Positions 11,028-21,760 are shown, counted from the first letter of the stretch. The stretch is 64,000 bases of DNA from Pisolithus tinctorius (GCA_024663395.1 JANFAH010000056.1:186001-250000), one strand, 5' to 3'. The notes: generated from the sequence alone by a model not told the origin. Program-made: numbers and translations.

Positions 11028-11515
11028 ATGTCTTCTACCTGTCAAGCTGCCGTATGTGAAACCAACAAACCATCCAGCTTCCAGAAGGCCACCACTCCGG
11101 AACTCCAGATCACCAGCAACAATGAGGAGGCCAACATCTGGGCCAAGATGGCCAAGCACAAGTGGTGCAAGGCATTAAGAGAAGAGGCAGAGAGGCTCAA
11201 GAGAGAGCAGCTGGAGGCAGAGCAGCACAAGAAGGAGTGAGTGGAGGCCAAGCAGTGCAAAAGGGCGCAGGTGGAGGCCAAGAGGCAGGAGCAGGAGTGA
11301 CTAGAGAGAGGTTGAAAGGTAAGAGCAGGAGTGCCTGGAGGCTGAGCACCAAGAGCTGGAGACCCAGGTGCAGCTGAAGACAGGGGAGCCAAAGGGCAAG
11401 GCACAGGAGAAGGGCACTGGTTCTTGTAGGCAGTGCAAAAAGGGTCGGGCACCATGCACCTTTAGTCGTGTGCAGCAGAGCAAGCACAAGAAGAAGACAT
11501 GTGACTGGTGCACCA
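11028..11515 (+). pseudogene. Zinc-cluster coiled-coil gene B, truncated
   Basis: ATG at 11028 (MSSTCQAAVCETNKP). A long Glu/Lys/Arg helix follows (ALREEAERLKREQLEAEQ), broken by TGA codons where CGA is likely and by a frame slip near 11300. At about 11420-11470 a Cys cluster reads GSCRQCKKGRAPCTF, the same layout as gene A and the Gypsy-1-borne gene. The 3' part is cut by the truncated Copia LTR at 11516. It is divergent to gene A, whose ATG also opens with ATGTCTTCT. Product function unknown. Confidence 0.5.
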
Positions 11516-11725
11516 GGACACTTAGCTTCACTCTAAGTGTCCTTGGTTTGTGTCTGTTTATTGTTTATCATTGTTTATCATTTTTGTGCACTTACAGCTG
11601 TGTGCCCAGTGAAGTTTTCCTTCAGTCTCTTACACTGGGCACCAGGTATGTTATCTGTAGTATTTTGCTCAATATCAGTCTCTTACACTGGGCACCAGTG
11701 GCCTGAAGCTGTGGTTATCTGAACA
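11516..11725 (+). mobile_element. Copia-1 5' LTR, 5'-truncated (CoA type)
   Basis: Begins inside the LTR at the hairpin GGACACTTAGCTTC (11516) and ends GTGGTTATCTGAACA. It contains two CAGTCTCTTACACTGGGCAC units (11623, 11680). The LTR 5' part is missing and gene B abuts it. Confidence 0.85.
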
Positions 11726-11737
11726 GGTTATGAGCCC
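11726..11737 (+). promoter_or_regulatory. Copia-1 primer-binding site (half-tRNA iMet)
   Basis: GGTTATGAGCCC directly follows the LTR end. It is the exact complement of GGGCTCATAACC, the anticodon-loop segment of fungal initiator tRNA-Met, so priming by a cleaved tRNA half, as in Drosophila copia, is likely. Confidence 0.8.
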
Positions 11738-12069
11738 CATGCTCTAGGACTTTCCCGACGCGCCAGTCGCCATGTCATCCACCTCTGTGGAAAATCTCGA
11801 CCGCCTCAGACCACATTCTCGCCCTCTATCGAATTTTCTTCGCCCTCTCACCATCCAGACTCACCCCATCCACCTCCCAATCGCGCCTTTCGCCCTATAT
11901 TCGCTGCCATGACTGAAGAACACTCCCACTCGTCGTTCTCAGTCACAAAACTCACCTCTTCGAACAACAACACCTGGAAAGGTGAAATGAAGGCCTTCCT
12001 GTGCACTAAAGGCCTCTGGACCATTGTTAATGGCTCTGAAAAGCGCCCAGATGAGTCCAAAACCGAAGC

Positions 12070-12358
12070 TGTTCAAACAACCCAACTGTTAGGCCTTGTG
12101 ACCAGTGTAAGAGACTGATATTGAAGTAAATAACTACAGGAGACATACCTTGTGCCCAGTGTAAGAGACTGAAGAAAATATCACTGGGCACAGAGCAGTA
12201 AGTGCGCAAAAATGATAAACAAATGTAAATAGTAAACAAAAGCAAAGCAAGGACACTTAGAGCGCAGCTAAGTGTCCACTACGAGTCTGTAGAGTGAGAA
12301 CAGCACATAATAAAAACACAAATTGCGAAATGAGGTGCACAGGCACCACATATGAACA
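12070..12358 (-). mobile_element. Solo LTR CoA, TSD GAAGC
   Basis: 289 bp, on plus TGTTCAAACAACCC to CACATATGAACA, flanked by GAAGC. Inserted in Copia-1 gag. Confidence 0.93.
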
Positions 12359-12452
12359 GAAGCTTGCTCTAAATGGGACCTCAGAGCGGACAGGGCAGCT
12401 GGAGAGCTTGACCTGGTGCTTTCTAGCGAACAGAGGACCCATGTGGAGGCTG

Positions 12453-12740
12453 TGTTCATATGTGGTGCCTGTGCACCTCATTTCGCAATTTGTGTTTTAT
12501 TATGTACTGTTCTCACTCTACAGACTTGTAGTGGACACTTAGCTGCGCTCTAAGTGTCCTTGCTTTGCTTTTGTTTACTATTTACATTTGTTTATCATTT
12601 TTGCACACTTACTGCTCTGTGCCCAGTGATATTTTCTTCAGTCTCTTACACTGGGCACAAGGTATGTCTCCTGTAGTAATTTACTTCAATATCAGTCTCT
12701 TACACTGGGCACAAGGCCTAACAGTTGGGTTGTTTGAACA
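12453..12740 (+). mobile_element. Solo LTR CoA, TSD GGCTG
   Basis: 288 bp, TGTTCATATGTGG to TTGTTTGAACA, flanked by GGCTG. With the minus LTR at 12070-12358 it forms a near-identical inverted pair 94 bp apart. Confidence 0.93.
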
Positions 12741-12819
12741 GGCTGTTCAGGATGATCCTGTCCAAATCTGGTCGACCCTCGCCTCTATTCACCTCCAACA
12801 GTGCCCTGGTGCTTGTTTC

Positions 12820-13107
12820 TGTTCAGATAACCACAACTTCAGGCCACTTGTGCCCAGTGTAAGAGACTAATATTGAAGTAAATAATACAGGAATCATACC
12901 TTGTGCCCAGTGTAAGAGACTGAGGAAAATTTCACTGGGCACAGTGCAGTAAGTGCGCAAAAATGATAAACAAATGTAAATAGTAAATAAAAGCAAACCA
13001 AGGACACTTAGAGCGAAGCTAAGTGTCCACTACAAGTCTGTAGAGTGAGAAGAGAACACATTAAAATAGAAAATGCGAAAATGAGGTGCACAGGCACCAC
13101 ATGAACA
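12820..13107 (-). mobile_element. Solo LTR CoA, TSD GTTTC
   Basis: 288 bp, on plus TGTTCAGATAACC to ACCACATGAACA, flanked by GTTTC. Third solo LTR in Copia-1 gag. Confidence 0.93.
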
Positions 13108-13502
13108 GTTTCAATGCCTGGGATGACTTCTTCTACATTAGAAAGCAACCAGATGAGTCCCTGAGCTCTCTGATTGCTAGGATTGAAGATTCTATGTCCA
13201 AAATCCAGGAATTGCGCCCCAAAGACACCTCCAGTCCTTACACCATCAAGGACTTGGATAATGAGCTAGTCTGCATGGCTATGGTTCGCTCTTTGGGCGA
13301 AGAATACTCCCATTTTGCGTCCTCTTTACTCCTTTTCCAATCCCTGGACAAGGAAGAACTCAAAGAAGCGTTCCTGGCTGAGGAATTGCAGCGAAAACAA
13401 CACCCTGAAGCCCCTACATCCGAGACTGCGCCATTCAGCGCCTCCAGCAATTGCAGGTGCCCTACCTTACCTCCACCCCCTCCTCGTTTTGCGAATTTCT
13501 AG

Positions 13503-14714
13503 GACACTGTGTCCACAAATGCCAAAACCTGGCAAAAGCGAAGTCTGTCTATCTCTCCCAGAAGCGCCAGTGACACAAAAAGCCTACGAACACCGCAAAT
13601 CAGGCCTCCAGCTCGTCCAAGTCAACCCAGGCTACAGGCACCGCGCCCTCTACCTCCCCGCAGAAGCAGAATGCCGCACAAGCAGTGGAATTCGCAGGAA
13701 ATGCAAGTCTTCGTTCCTTTGACCCCTCCTCGCTTCTCTGCCCCCTCCAGCTCGATGCTGACACTTCTTGGATCGCAGACACAGGCGCCACTGCTCATAT
13801 GACACCTCATCGCCATTGGCTGCGAAATTACAGCCAAAAATGCGTTCCGGTGAAGTTGGCAGACAATAAAATTGTCTATTCAGCTGGAGTTGGGTCAGTA
13901 GTCTTCCATCCTGTAGTGGGGGGCCAGAAGCGCTGTCCTGTCGAGTTGACAAATGTCCTAGGTCCAGGGTTCAATCCCCTGTCTGGTTGCATTTATTGCA
14001 ACACCAGTGCAGTATCCTGCACCAGCACACTGTCAGGAATTGCCCCCAGCAGAATGGAGTTGCTGAGCGAGCTAATAGGGTGCTATCCAAACGAATTGCT
14101 GCGATGCTGGATGAGTCAGGGCTCCCCAAAGCCTTCTGGGGTGCCTCACTTCCCTGGTCCATGTATGGAACAGGTGCCCCACAGAAGCCATCCCAAATGC
14201 GACCCCTTATGAACTATGGCATGGGCACAAGCCAGATCTCTCCCACCTTCAACTCTGGGGCTGCACTGCGTATGTACATGTCCAGAGAGACAAAAGGCGA
14301 CCCCTTGACTCTCATGTGGAGAAATGCGTCTTTATAGGCTACCCTCAGGGATACAAAGGCTGAAAATTCTATAATCCCACCTCCAAGCGCACCCTGATCT
14401 CGGAAAGGGCTGATTTTGATGAGAGGTATTTCCCTCTAGCCACTCGCCCTTCCAGACCTTCCCTACCTGTGCCTGTTACTCCCAAATCTCCCTCAACTTC
14501 ACCAATCAGCTTACCCAACACTCAAGCACTGCTTACCACTGATGTCTATCATCCTCAATCAGACCTGGACATTGAAAGCGAACCCAATGATGATCTGGAT
14601 CAGGGGGAAGTTGAAGACCCTGCAGGAGGTGATCCAGATCCAATTCCACCTCAAATTGCTGCTCCAGAGCTTGTTCCACCACCTCCTCGCACACCATCTC
14701 CTACACCACCACCT
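13503..14714 (+). pseudogene. Copia-1 protease and integrase remnants
   Basis: Protease reads WIADTGATAHMTPHRHWL (about 13765-13820) with the DTG intact. At 13960 the reading jumps into 43 bp of an S element, then resumes inside integrase at HTVRNCPQQNGVAERANRV (about 14025-14085), which keeps the catalytic Glu. The central protease end, the HHCC finger and both integrase aspartates are therefore deleted. A 4-bp deletion relative to Copia-3 shifts the frame in the FWG block (about 14140). The downstream linker PPPPRTPSPTPPP is cut by the CoA LTR at 14715. RT and RNase H of this copy are absent. Confidence 0.8.
13961..14003 (+). mobile_element. S element 3' fragment (S4)
   Basis: GGTCCAGGGTTCAATCCCC through TTTATTGCAACA, identical in layout to the last 43 bp of S1. 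It marks the edge of a deletion in Copia-1: protease on its left, late integrase on its right. Confidence 0.8.
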
Positions 14715-14943
14715 TGTTCATATGTGGTGCCTGTGCACCTCATTTCGCATGTGATACTTTATTATGTTCTTTTCTTACTCTACAGACTTCAAGAGGACAC
14801 TTATCTTTGCTCCAAGTGTCCCTGGTTTGCCTTTGTTTATTATTTACATTTGTTTATCATTTTTGCGCACTTACTGCACTGTGCCCAGTGAAATTTTCTT
14901 CAGTCTCTTACACTGGGCACAAGGTATGTTGTCTGTAGTATTT
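14715..14943 (+). mobile_element. CoA LTR, 3'-truncated
   Basis: Starts TGTTCATATGTGGTGCC after left flank CACCT. It runs through the first CAGTCTCTTACACTGGGCAC unit to GTCTGTAGTATTT, where the inverted segment 14944-16610 begins. The LTR 3' end is missing. Confidence 0.85.
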
Positions 14944-15232
14944 TGTTCAGATATCCACTTTGCTGAGGCCCTTGTGCCCAGTGTAAGAGACTGTTATTGA
15001 GGAAAATACTACAGACAACATACCTTGTGCCCAGTGTAAGAGACTGAAGAAAATTTCACTGGGCACACAGCAGTAAGTGCGCAAAAATGATAAACAAAGG
15101 TAAATAGTAAACAAACACAAACCAAGGGCACTTAGAGCGAAGCTAAGTGTCCACTATAAGTCTGTAGTGTGAGAGAAGAACATAATAAAGGATAAACTGC
15201 GAAATGAGGTGCACAGGCACCACATATGAACA
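14944..15232 (-). mobile_element. CoA LTR in left arm
   Basis: 289 bp, TGTTCAGATATCC to CACATATGAACA. Right flank TCAAT is the complement of the ATTGA duplication seen in the right arm; the left flank belongs to the truncated LTR 14715-14943. Confidence 0.88.
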
Positions 15233-16434
15233 TCAATTTCCTCAGGTGTTTTTGGGCATTGCTGGTGAGATAGGCGCAGATTGGGCTGCATAGGGGTGGA
15301 AATGGGCTTACAGTCAGCCATTCCAAATCGCTCCAGGATATCCAGACAGTATTGGCGCTGGGAGAGTGAAATCGAGCGATTGGGGCAGTCCCTGTCAATT
15401 TTGATCCCTAGGAGCTGAGTGGTAGGTCCCAAGTCGCGGATTTTGAAGTGCTGGCTCAGTTGTGAGATGAAGGAGTCGATGGCTTCAGCAGAGCGCGAGG
15501 CGAGGGTCATATCATCGACAAACACAAGTAGAATGATGGTAACATCATTGTGGGAATATATGTAGATGCTGGCATCTGAATAGGTTTGCCTGAAGCCAAG
15601 AGACTCAAGGACAGAGCGCATCTTCTTGTTCCATCGGTTTCCTCCCTGTTTACTGCCATAAATCGCTTTCTGTAACAGACACACCTGGGATCTGGAGTCT
15701 CCCTTAACAAATCCTTCTGGTTGTGCCATATACACCTCACAGTCCATCTCTCCATTCAGATATGCATGCGAAACATCAACTGAGCGAAGATGGAGGTCCT
15801 GGAGAGCTGCTAAGGCCAGAATGACTCTGATAGATGCAAGGCGAGCTGTAGGAGCGAATACTTCAAGGTAGTCGAAGCCAGGGCGCTGGTTATATCCCTT
15901 GGCCACCAAGCGAGCCTTGTATCGGTCTATAGAGCCATCAGCATTGCGCTTCACCTTGAACACCCACTTGGAGCCAATAACTTTGCTCCCAGCAGGCCTA
16001 GGGACCAGTTTCCAAGTGCCATTGCTCTGGTGCGCTGCTAACTCCTCCAAGGCAGCTTCTCACCATTTCTCAGCATCTGGGCATCGCATAGCCTCTGCAA
16101 ATGTGAGTGGCTCGTCAGGAAGCGATGCAGACATAGCCAGTTCATCATCACTCTCTTCCATGTCCTCCACATCATCCAATTGCGCAGGGGAGAGCTTCCA
16201 CCAGTCTCTAGGCTTCTGTCTGCGCCTCTTAGGGAGTCTAGCACCGATTCCAATAGGGCTGGGAGCTCTTGGAGGTGGCACAGGCGATGGGGTGTGAGGA
16301 GGAGGTGCAGGAGGTTCTGGGAGAGGCACTGGAGGCTGAATGGGGTCTGGATCAGCACCTACAGGTTCAACATCTCCCCCTTGATCCAGTACACCATCAG
16401 ATTCACTGTCAGAGTCCAGGTCTCGAGCAGGGTG
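15233..16434 (-). pseudogene. Copia RT fragment, inverted copy of Copia-3
   Basis: Leftward copy of 21937-23138. It contains SPIGIGARLPKRRRQKPRDW linker, then RT: NGTWKLVPRPAGSK, RLVAKGYNQRPGFDY, DVSHAYLNGEMDCEVYMAQP, QKAIYGSKQGGNRWN and LVFVDDMTLAS. One TGA after PDAEKW (about 16061) stands where CGA (Arg) is expected; the same stop is in Copia-3. It ends at CPKTPEEID where the LTR begins. Having only part of a polymerase, it cannot act alone. Confidence 0.85.
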
Positions 16435-16610
16435 TGTTGTGAGTGTAGTACTCCAGCACTCAGCAATGCTAGTCCCTACTAGTACTTGGTGGTTAAAACC
16501 ACACCAAGTAAGCCAGATACCTTGACCAAATAGCTCAGTGGTTAGAGCACCCGGTCGAAACCTGGGAGGTCCAGGGTTCAATCCCCTGTCTGGTCGCATT
16601 TATTGCAACA
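16435..16610 (+). mobile_element. tRNA-bearing element S2
   Basis: 176 bp, TGTTGTGAGTGTAG to TTTATTGCAACA; tRNA-like part 16524-16598 with anticodon stem CCCGG/CTGGG and loop TCGAAAC. Left flank GGGTG complements the CACCC duplication of S3; the right flank is Copia-2 gag. Confidence 0.85.
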
Positions 16611-19375
16611 TTTAATGCCTGGGATGATTTCTTTTCAATCAGGAAGCAACCAGATGAGTCCCTGTCCTCCCTAATCGCTAGAATCGAGGATTCCATGTCC
16701 AGAATCCAAGAACTGCGCCCCAGGGACTCAGCTAATCCCTACACCATCAAAGACCTGGACAATGAGCTTGTCTGCATGGCCATGGTGCGCTCTCTGGGCG
16801 AGGATTACTCGCATTTTGCATCTTCCTTACTTCTCTTCCAATCCCTGGACAAGGAGAAGCTAAAAGAGGCCTTCCTTGCTGAAGAATCGCAGCGAAAACG
16901 ACGCCCTGAAGCCCCTACATCTGAGACCGCGCTATTCAGCTCCTCCAGCAATTGCAAGTGCTCTACCTCAACCCCATGCTCGTTTTGCGAATTCTTAGGA
17001 CACTGTGTCCATAAATGCCAAAACCTGGCAAGAGCGAAGTCCCTCTATCTCTCCCAGAAGCGCCAGCGCAATAAAAAGCCTGCCAACACCGCAAATCAGG
17101 CCTCCAGCTCGTCCCAGTCAACTCAAGCAACAAGCACCGCGTCCGCCACCCCGCCGCCGAAGGAGAATGCCGCACAAGCAGTGGAATTCACAGGAAATGC
17201 AAGTCTTCGTTCCTCTGACCCCTCCTCGCTTCTCTGCCCTCTCCAGCTCGATGCTGACACTTCTTGGATCGCAGACACAGGCGCCACTGCTCATATGACG
17301 CCTCATCGCCATTGGCTGCAAAATTACAGCCCAAAATGCGTTCCTGTGAAGTTAGCAGACAATAAAATTGTCTATTCAGCTGGAGTTGGGTCAGTAGTCT
17401 TCCATCCTGTAGTAGGGGGTCAGAAGCGTCGCCCTGTCGAGTTTACAAATGTCCTGCATGTCCCTGACCTGCGCAATAATCTACTATCTGTGTTATATCT
17501 CTGTCGCAATAAGGGCTTCACTGTGAGCATCAATTCTTCGCAAATCGCATTCAGGCAGCGCCCTCGCCATACCCTCTTCGTTGCGCGAATTTCGGACCAA
17601 AACTCGGCCTTCCTGGAGGGGGAGACCATCCCCATCACTGAATATGCCTCTGCAGCGACCACACCGCCCCTGGACCTTGACCTCTGGCACAGGAGACTTG
17701 CTCACCACCATCTGGCAGGTGTCAAGTCGCTACTAGATCGAAATCTGGTCACTGGGATGGCCATAAACTCAACAACCTCTCCTGACCCCATCTGTGAGCC
17801 CTGCTTGGCTGGAAAAATGCATGCCAATCCATTCCCCAGCTCCTCAAATCGCGCCTCCAGGCCCCTAGAACTTGTGCACAGCGATGTACACTCTGTAGGG
17901 CATGCCTCCTTCTCTGGATTCAAATACTGGGTCACTTTCATTGATGATTATTCGCACTATCGCTTTGTTTTGCCTATCAGAGCTAAATCAGAGGTCTTCG
18001 AAGCCTTTAAGACCTTCAAGGCCTTTGCAGAGAACCAGAGCGAACGAAAAATCAAGATTTTGCGCGATGATAAAGGAGGAGAGTATATGAGCAACTCCTT
18101 CATCAATTTCACCACCCAGTGCGGTATCCTGCGCCAGCACACTGTCAGGAATCACCCTCAGCAGAATGGAGTTGCTGAACCCCTGGTCCATGTATGGAAC
18201 AGGTGCCCCACTGAGGCTGTCCCAAATGCGACCCCATATGAACTATGGCATGGACATAAGCCAGACCTCTCCCACCTTCGAGTCTGGGGCTGCACTGCCT
18301 ATGTGCATATCCAGAAAGACAAGAGGCGCCCCCTGGAGTCTCATGTGGAGAAATGTGTGTTTATTGGATATCCTGATGGCTACAAAGGTTGGAAATTCTA
18401 TAATTCCACCTCCAAGCGCACCATCATCTCAGAAAGGGCTGACTTTGATGAGAGATACTTCCCACTGGCTAATCACCCTTCCAAACCTTCCCTTCCTGTG
18501 CCAGTTGCTCCCAACTCGTCCACAATCTCACCCATACCTCTGACCAGCAATTGCCCACCACCTGCTTCTGATTACTACCATTCCAAACCAGATTTGGACT
18601 CAGAAAGCGAGTCTGATGATGTCCTGGATCAGGGGGGAGATGAAGTCCTTGCAGCAGGTGATCCAGAACCCATTCAGCCTCCAGCAGCTATCCCAGAGCT
18701 CGTCCCACCGCCTCCTCGCACTCCATCACCTGTACCACCTCCCAGACCTCCCAGTCCTATTGGAATTGGTGCTAGATTGCCTCCAAGGCGAAGGCAAAAA
18801 CCTAGGGAGTGGTGGAAGCTCTCCCCTGTGCAGTTGGATGATGTTGTTGATGAGGATGACAGTGATGATGAACTGGCCATGTCTGCAGCTCTCCCTGATG
18901 AGCCATTGACATATGCTGAAGCCATGAAGCGCCCTGATGCGGAAAAATGGCGAGAAGCTGCCCTAGAGGAGTTAGCTGCTCACCAGAGCAATGGCACTTG
19001 GAAACTCGTCCCTAGGCCTCCTGGGAGCAAAGTTATTGGCTCCAAGTGGGTATTTAAGATCAAGCGCAATGCTGATGGCTCCATTGATCGCTACAAAGCT
19101 CGCCTGGTTGCCAAGGGTTATAACCAGCGCCCTGGCTTCGATGATCTCGAGGTTTTCGCTCCTACACCTCGTCTATCATCCATCAGAGTCATCCTGGCTC
19201 TTGCAGCGCTCCAGGACCTGCACCTGCGATCAATTGATGTCTCCCATGCCTACCTCAATGGGGAGATGGATTGCGAAGTGTATATGGCCCAACCTGAGGG
19301 ATTTGTAGAGGGAGATCCCAAATCACAGGTGTGTCTACTCCAAAAAGCGATCTATGGTAGTAAACAGGGCGGAAA
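16611..19375 (+). pseudogene. Copia-2 gag-protease-integrase-RT polyprotein, 5'-truncated
   Basis: The longest open frame in the window; it is open from 16611 (FNAWDDFFSIRKQPDESL) although the first Met is later. Order: gag core, zinc knuckle CSFCEFLGHCVHKC (about 16975-17020), protease WIADTGATAHM (about 17265), HHCC finger with LWHRRLAHHH and ICEPCLAGK (about 17680-17815), integrase aspartates in LVHSDVHSVG and LRDDKGGEYM, HPQQNGVAE (about 18155-18180), Pro-rich linker, then RT NGTWKLVP to QKAIYGSKQGG. About 29 codons after the integrase Glu are missing compared with Copia-3 and Copia-1 (GVAE joins PLVHVW). The first part of gag and the 5' LTR are lost at the S2 boundary. The RT is cut by a solo LTR at 19376. 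Confidence 0.9.
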
Positions 19376-19610
19376 TGTTCAAACAACCCAAGTTTAAGGC
19401 CTTGTGCCCAGTGTAAGAGACTGAAGAGAAAATACACTGGGCACACAGAACTGCTAAGTGCACAAAAATGATAAACAAGGGAAAACAAACAGTCACAACA
19501 CACCACAACACTGTATAGTGTAGGAATGCGAACTTAGACCATATTAGTATAGCTAATAACAATAGAACAAGTGAAAATGCGAACAGAGGTGCAGAGGCAC
19601 CACTGTAACA
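19376..19610 (-). mobile_element. Solo LTR CoB, TSD GGAAA
   Basis: 235 bp, on plus TGTTCAAACAACCC to CACTGTAACA, flanked by GGAAA. One-unit form, like 8602-8836. It splits Copia-2 RT between QGGN and RWNKK-type residues. Confidence 0.93.
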
Positions 19611-21012
19611 GGAAATCACTGGAACAAGAAAATGCGCTCAGTTCTTGAATCCCTAGGCTTCAGACAAACATATTCTGATGCCAGTATCTACATCTACTCC
19701 CACAATGATGTCACCATCATCCTACCTGTGTTTGTTGATGATATGACTCTTGCCTCGCGCTCTGCAGCTGCCATCGACTCCTTCGTCTCACAATTGGCTC
19801 AGCACTTCAAAATCCGTGACCTGGGCCCTACCACTCAGCTCCTAGGAATAAAAATCGACAGAGACCGCACAAATCACTCCATTTCGCTCTCTCAGCGCCA
19901 ATACTGCCTAGATGTCTTGGAGCGGTTTGGCATGGCTGATTGTAAGCCAATCTCGACTCCCATGGAGCCCAACCTTCGCCTATCTCGCCAGCCATCTCCT
20001 CAGACCCCTGAGGAAGCTGAAACCATGCGCAAAGTGTTCAAATATCCACAACTTCAGGCCACTGGTGCCCAGTGTAAGAGACTATACTTGAGCAAAATAC
20101 TACAGATAACATACCTGGCCCAGTGTAAGAGACTGAAGGAAAATTCCACTGGGCACACAGCTGTAAGTGCGCAAAAATGATAAACAAAGATAAACAATAA
20201 ACAGAAACAAATCAAGGACACTTAAAGCGAAGCTAAGTGTCCAATACCAGTCTGTAGGATTAGATAGCAATGTAACAAATAGAGAAATGGAAAGGGAGGT
20301 GCACAGGCACCTAAAGTGAACACAAAGTCCCATATCTATCTGCTGTGGGTGCCCTGATGTATCTAGCAACCACAACTCGTCCAGACATCGCCTATACTGT
20401 TGGAGTTCTAGCCAGATTCAATTCTAATCCTGGCTGGACTCACTGGCTGGCTGTCAAACACCTAATGCGCTATCTGAAGGGCACTCTGGATTATACCATC
20501 ACATATTCCCCTGATCCTTCGACTTCAGAACTGTTTACCACCTTTGTGATGCAGATCATGGTGGCTGCAAGGATTCTGGTTGCTCCACAGGTGGTTATGT
20601 GGTGACGATGGGTACTGGAGCTGTTTCCTGGTCCTCTAAGCTACAGGGAGTCGTCGCCTTATCTACCACAGAGGCAGAGTACATGGCAGCTGTCCAAGCT
20701 GGGAAGGAAATCAAATGGATGCGCAATTTACTGCAAGAAATCGGTCTTTCACTCTCCACTCCATCCTCCTTGCATATTGACAATCAATCTGCGATCTCAG
20801 TAGCAAAAAACCCTGAACATCATGGGAGAATGAAGCAACTCGACCTCTGCTACTACTGGCTGAGAGATGCTGTCCAAGACAACCTCATTTCACCTGTCCT
20901 CATCCCTACAGTCAAACAGGCAGCTGATCTCCTCACCAAACCCTTACATCGCACCAAGGTGATCGAGTTTTGCAAGATGCTGGGACTTGGCTCATCAGGG
21001 GGGAGCACTTGA
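19611..21012 (+). pseudogene. Copia-2 RT C-terminus and RNase H
   Basis: Resumes with MRSVLESLGFRQTYSDASIY and the polymerase box VFVDDMTLAS (about 19735). It is split again by a solo LTR (20035-20322), then continues VGALMYLATTTRPDIAYTVG (about 20350) into RNase H: VSWSSKLQGVVALSTTEAEY, HIDNQSAISVAKNPEHHGR and DLLTKPLHRTKVIEF, ending at the stop before 21013. A 1-nt deletion near 20545 (TTF to CDADHGG block) shifts the frame. With the two LTRs removed this single slip would be the only break in this half. Confidence 0.88.
20035..20322 (-). mobile_element. Solo LTR CoA variant, TSD CAAAG
   Basis: 288 bp, on plus TGTTCAAATATCC to CACCTAAAGTGAACA, flanked by CAAAG. The inner sequence diverges from typical CoA but keeps the hairpins and both CAGTCTCTTACACTGGG-type units. 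Confidence 0.92.
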
Positions 21013-21026
21013 GTGCAGAGGTGCAC

Positions 21027-21039
21027 ATTCAGGGGGGAG
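21027..21039 (+). promoter_or_regulatory. Copia-2 polypurine tract
   Basis: ATTCAGGGGGGAG directly precedes the LTR. The same tract precedes the Copia-3 3' LTR at 24165. Expected plus-strand primer site. Confidence 0.75.
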
Positions 21040-21327
21040 TGTTCATATGTGGTGCCTGTGCACCTCAATTCGCATTTTATCACTTGTTATATTCTTTTCT
21101 CACCCTACAGACTTCTAATGGACACTTAGCTTCGCTCTGAGTGTCCTGGGTTTGCTTTTGTGTATTATTTACATGTGTTTATCATTTTTGCGCACTTACT
21201 GCACTGTGCCCAGTGAAGTTTTCTTCAGTCTCTTACACTGGGCACAAGGTATGATACCTATTGTATTTTCCTCAATATTAGTCTCTTACACTGGGCACAT
21301 GGTCCCCAGATTGTGGTTATATGAACA
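21040..21327 (+). mobile_element. Copia-2 3' LTR (CoA)
   Basis: 288 bp, TGTTCATATGTGG to GTGGTTATATGAACA. It follows the polypurine tract and is followed by CTAAG inside Copia-3 integrase, so Copia-2 probably inserted in Copia-3. Confidence 0.9.
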
Positions 21328-21760
21328 CTAAGGCCTTCTGGGGCAAGTGCCTCGCCTCCCTGGTCCATGTTTGGAACAGATGCCCTACTGCAGCGGTCCA
21401 GAATGCGACCCCTTATGAGCTCTGGCATGGGAGGAAGCCAGATGTGTCCCACCTTCGAGTTTGGGGCTGTACAGCCTATGTACACATCCAGAAGGACAAG
21501 AGGCGACCTCTAGACCCCCACATGGAGAAATGCGTCTTTATTGGTTACCCTGAAGGCTACAAAGGCTGGAAGTTCTACAATCCCACTACAAAGCGCACAG
21601 TCATCTCAGAAAGGGCTGATTTCGATGAAAGGTATTTCCCCATGTCCCCTCACCCTACCAGTCCCTCTCCAGACATTCCTGACCTTCCAAATTCACCCAA
21701 ACCTTCGCCAACACCCATCTCATCGCCCTCATCGACTTCTAGTCATGTGTACTACCACCC

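Larger units (their letters stand above)
11909..13502 (+). pseudogene. Copia-1 gag
   Basis: ATG 11909 (MTEEHSHSSFSVTKLTSSNN) follows the LTR and primer site. Gag continues WKGEMKAFLCTKGLW, then is split by three solo LTRs (12070-12358, 12453-12740, 12820-13107). Skipping each LTR with one copy of its duplication keeps the frame: EACSKWDLRADRAAGELDLV, VEAVQDDPVQIWSTLASI, FNAWDDFFYIRKQPDESL. This is the Ty1/Copia gag (UBN2-like) fold. After FQSLDKEELKEAF the zinc-knuckle region is frame-shifted near 13480, where Copia-2 encodes CSFCEFLGHCVHKC. Without the LTRs and the shift it would be the capsid protein. Confidence 0.85.
14944..16610 (-). repeat. Left arm of 1,667-bp inverted duplication
   Basis: Reverse complement of 21761-23427; paired coordinates sum to 38371 throughout (for example 15154/23217, 16050/22321, 16599/21772) and the encoded proteins are identical, so I see no indel. 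It consists of CoA LTR, Copia RT fragment and S element. The outer limits are exactly the tip of the LTR (TGTTCAG) and the tip of S (TTGCAACA). No matching 5-bp flanks (TATTT left, TTTAA right). Confidence 0.88.
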
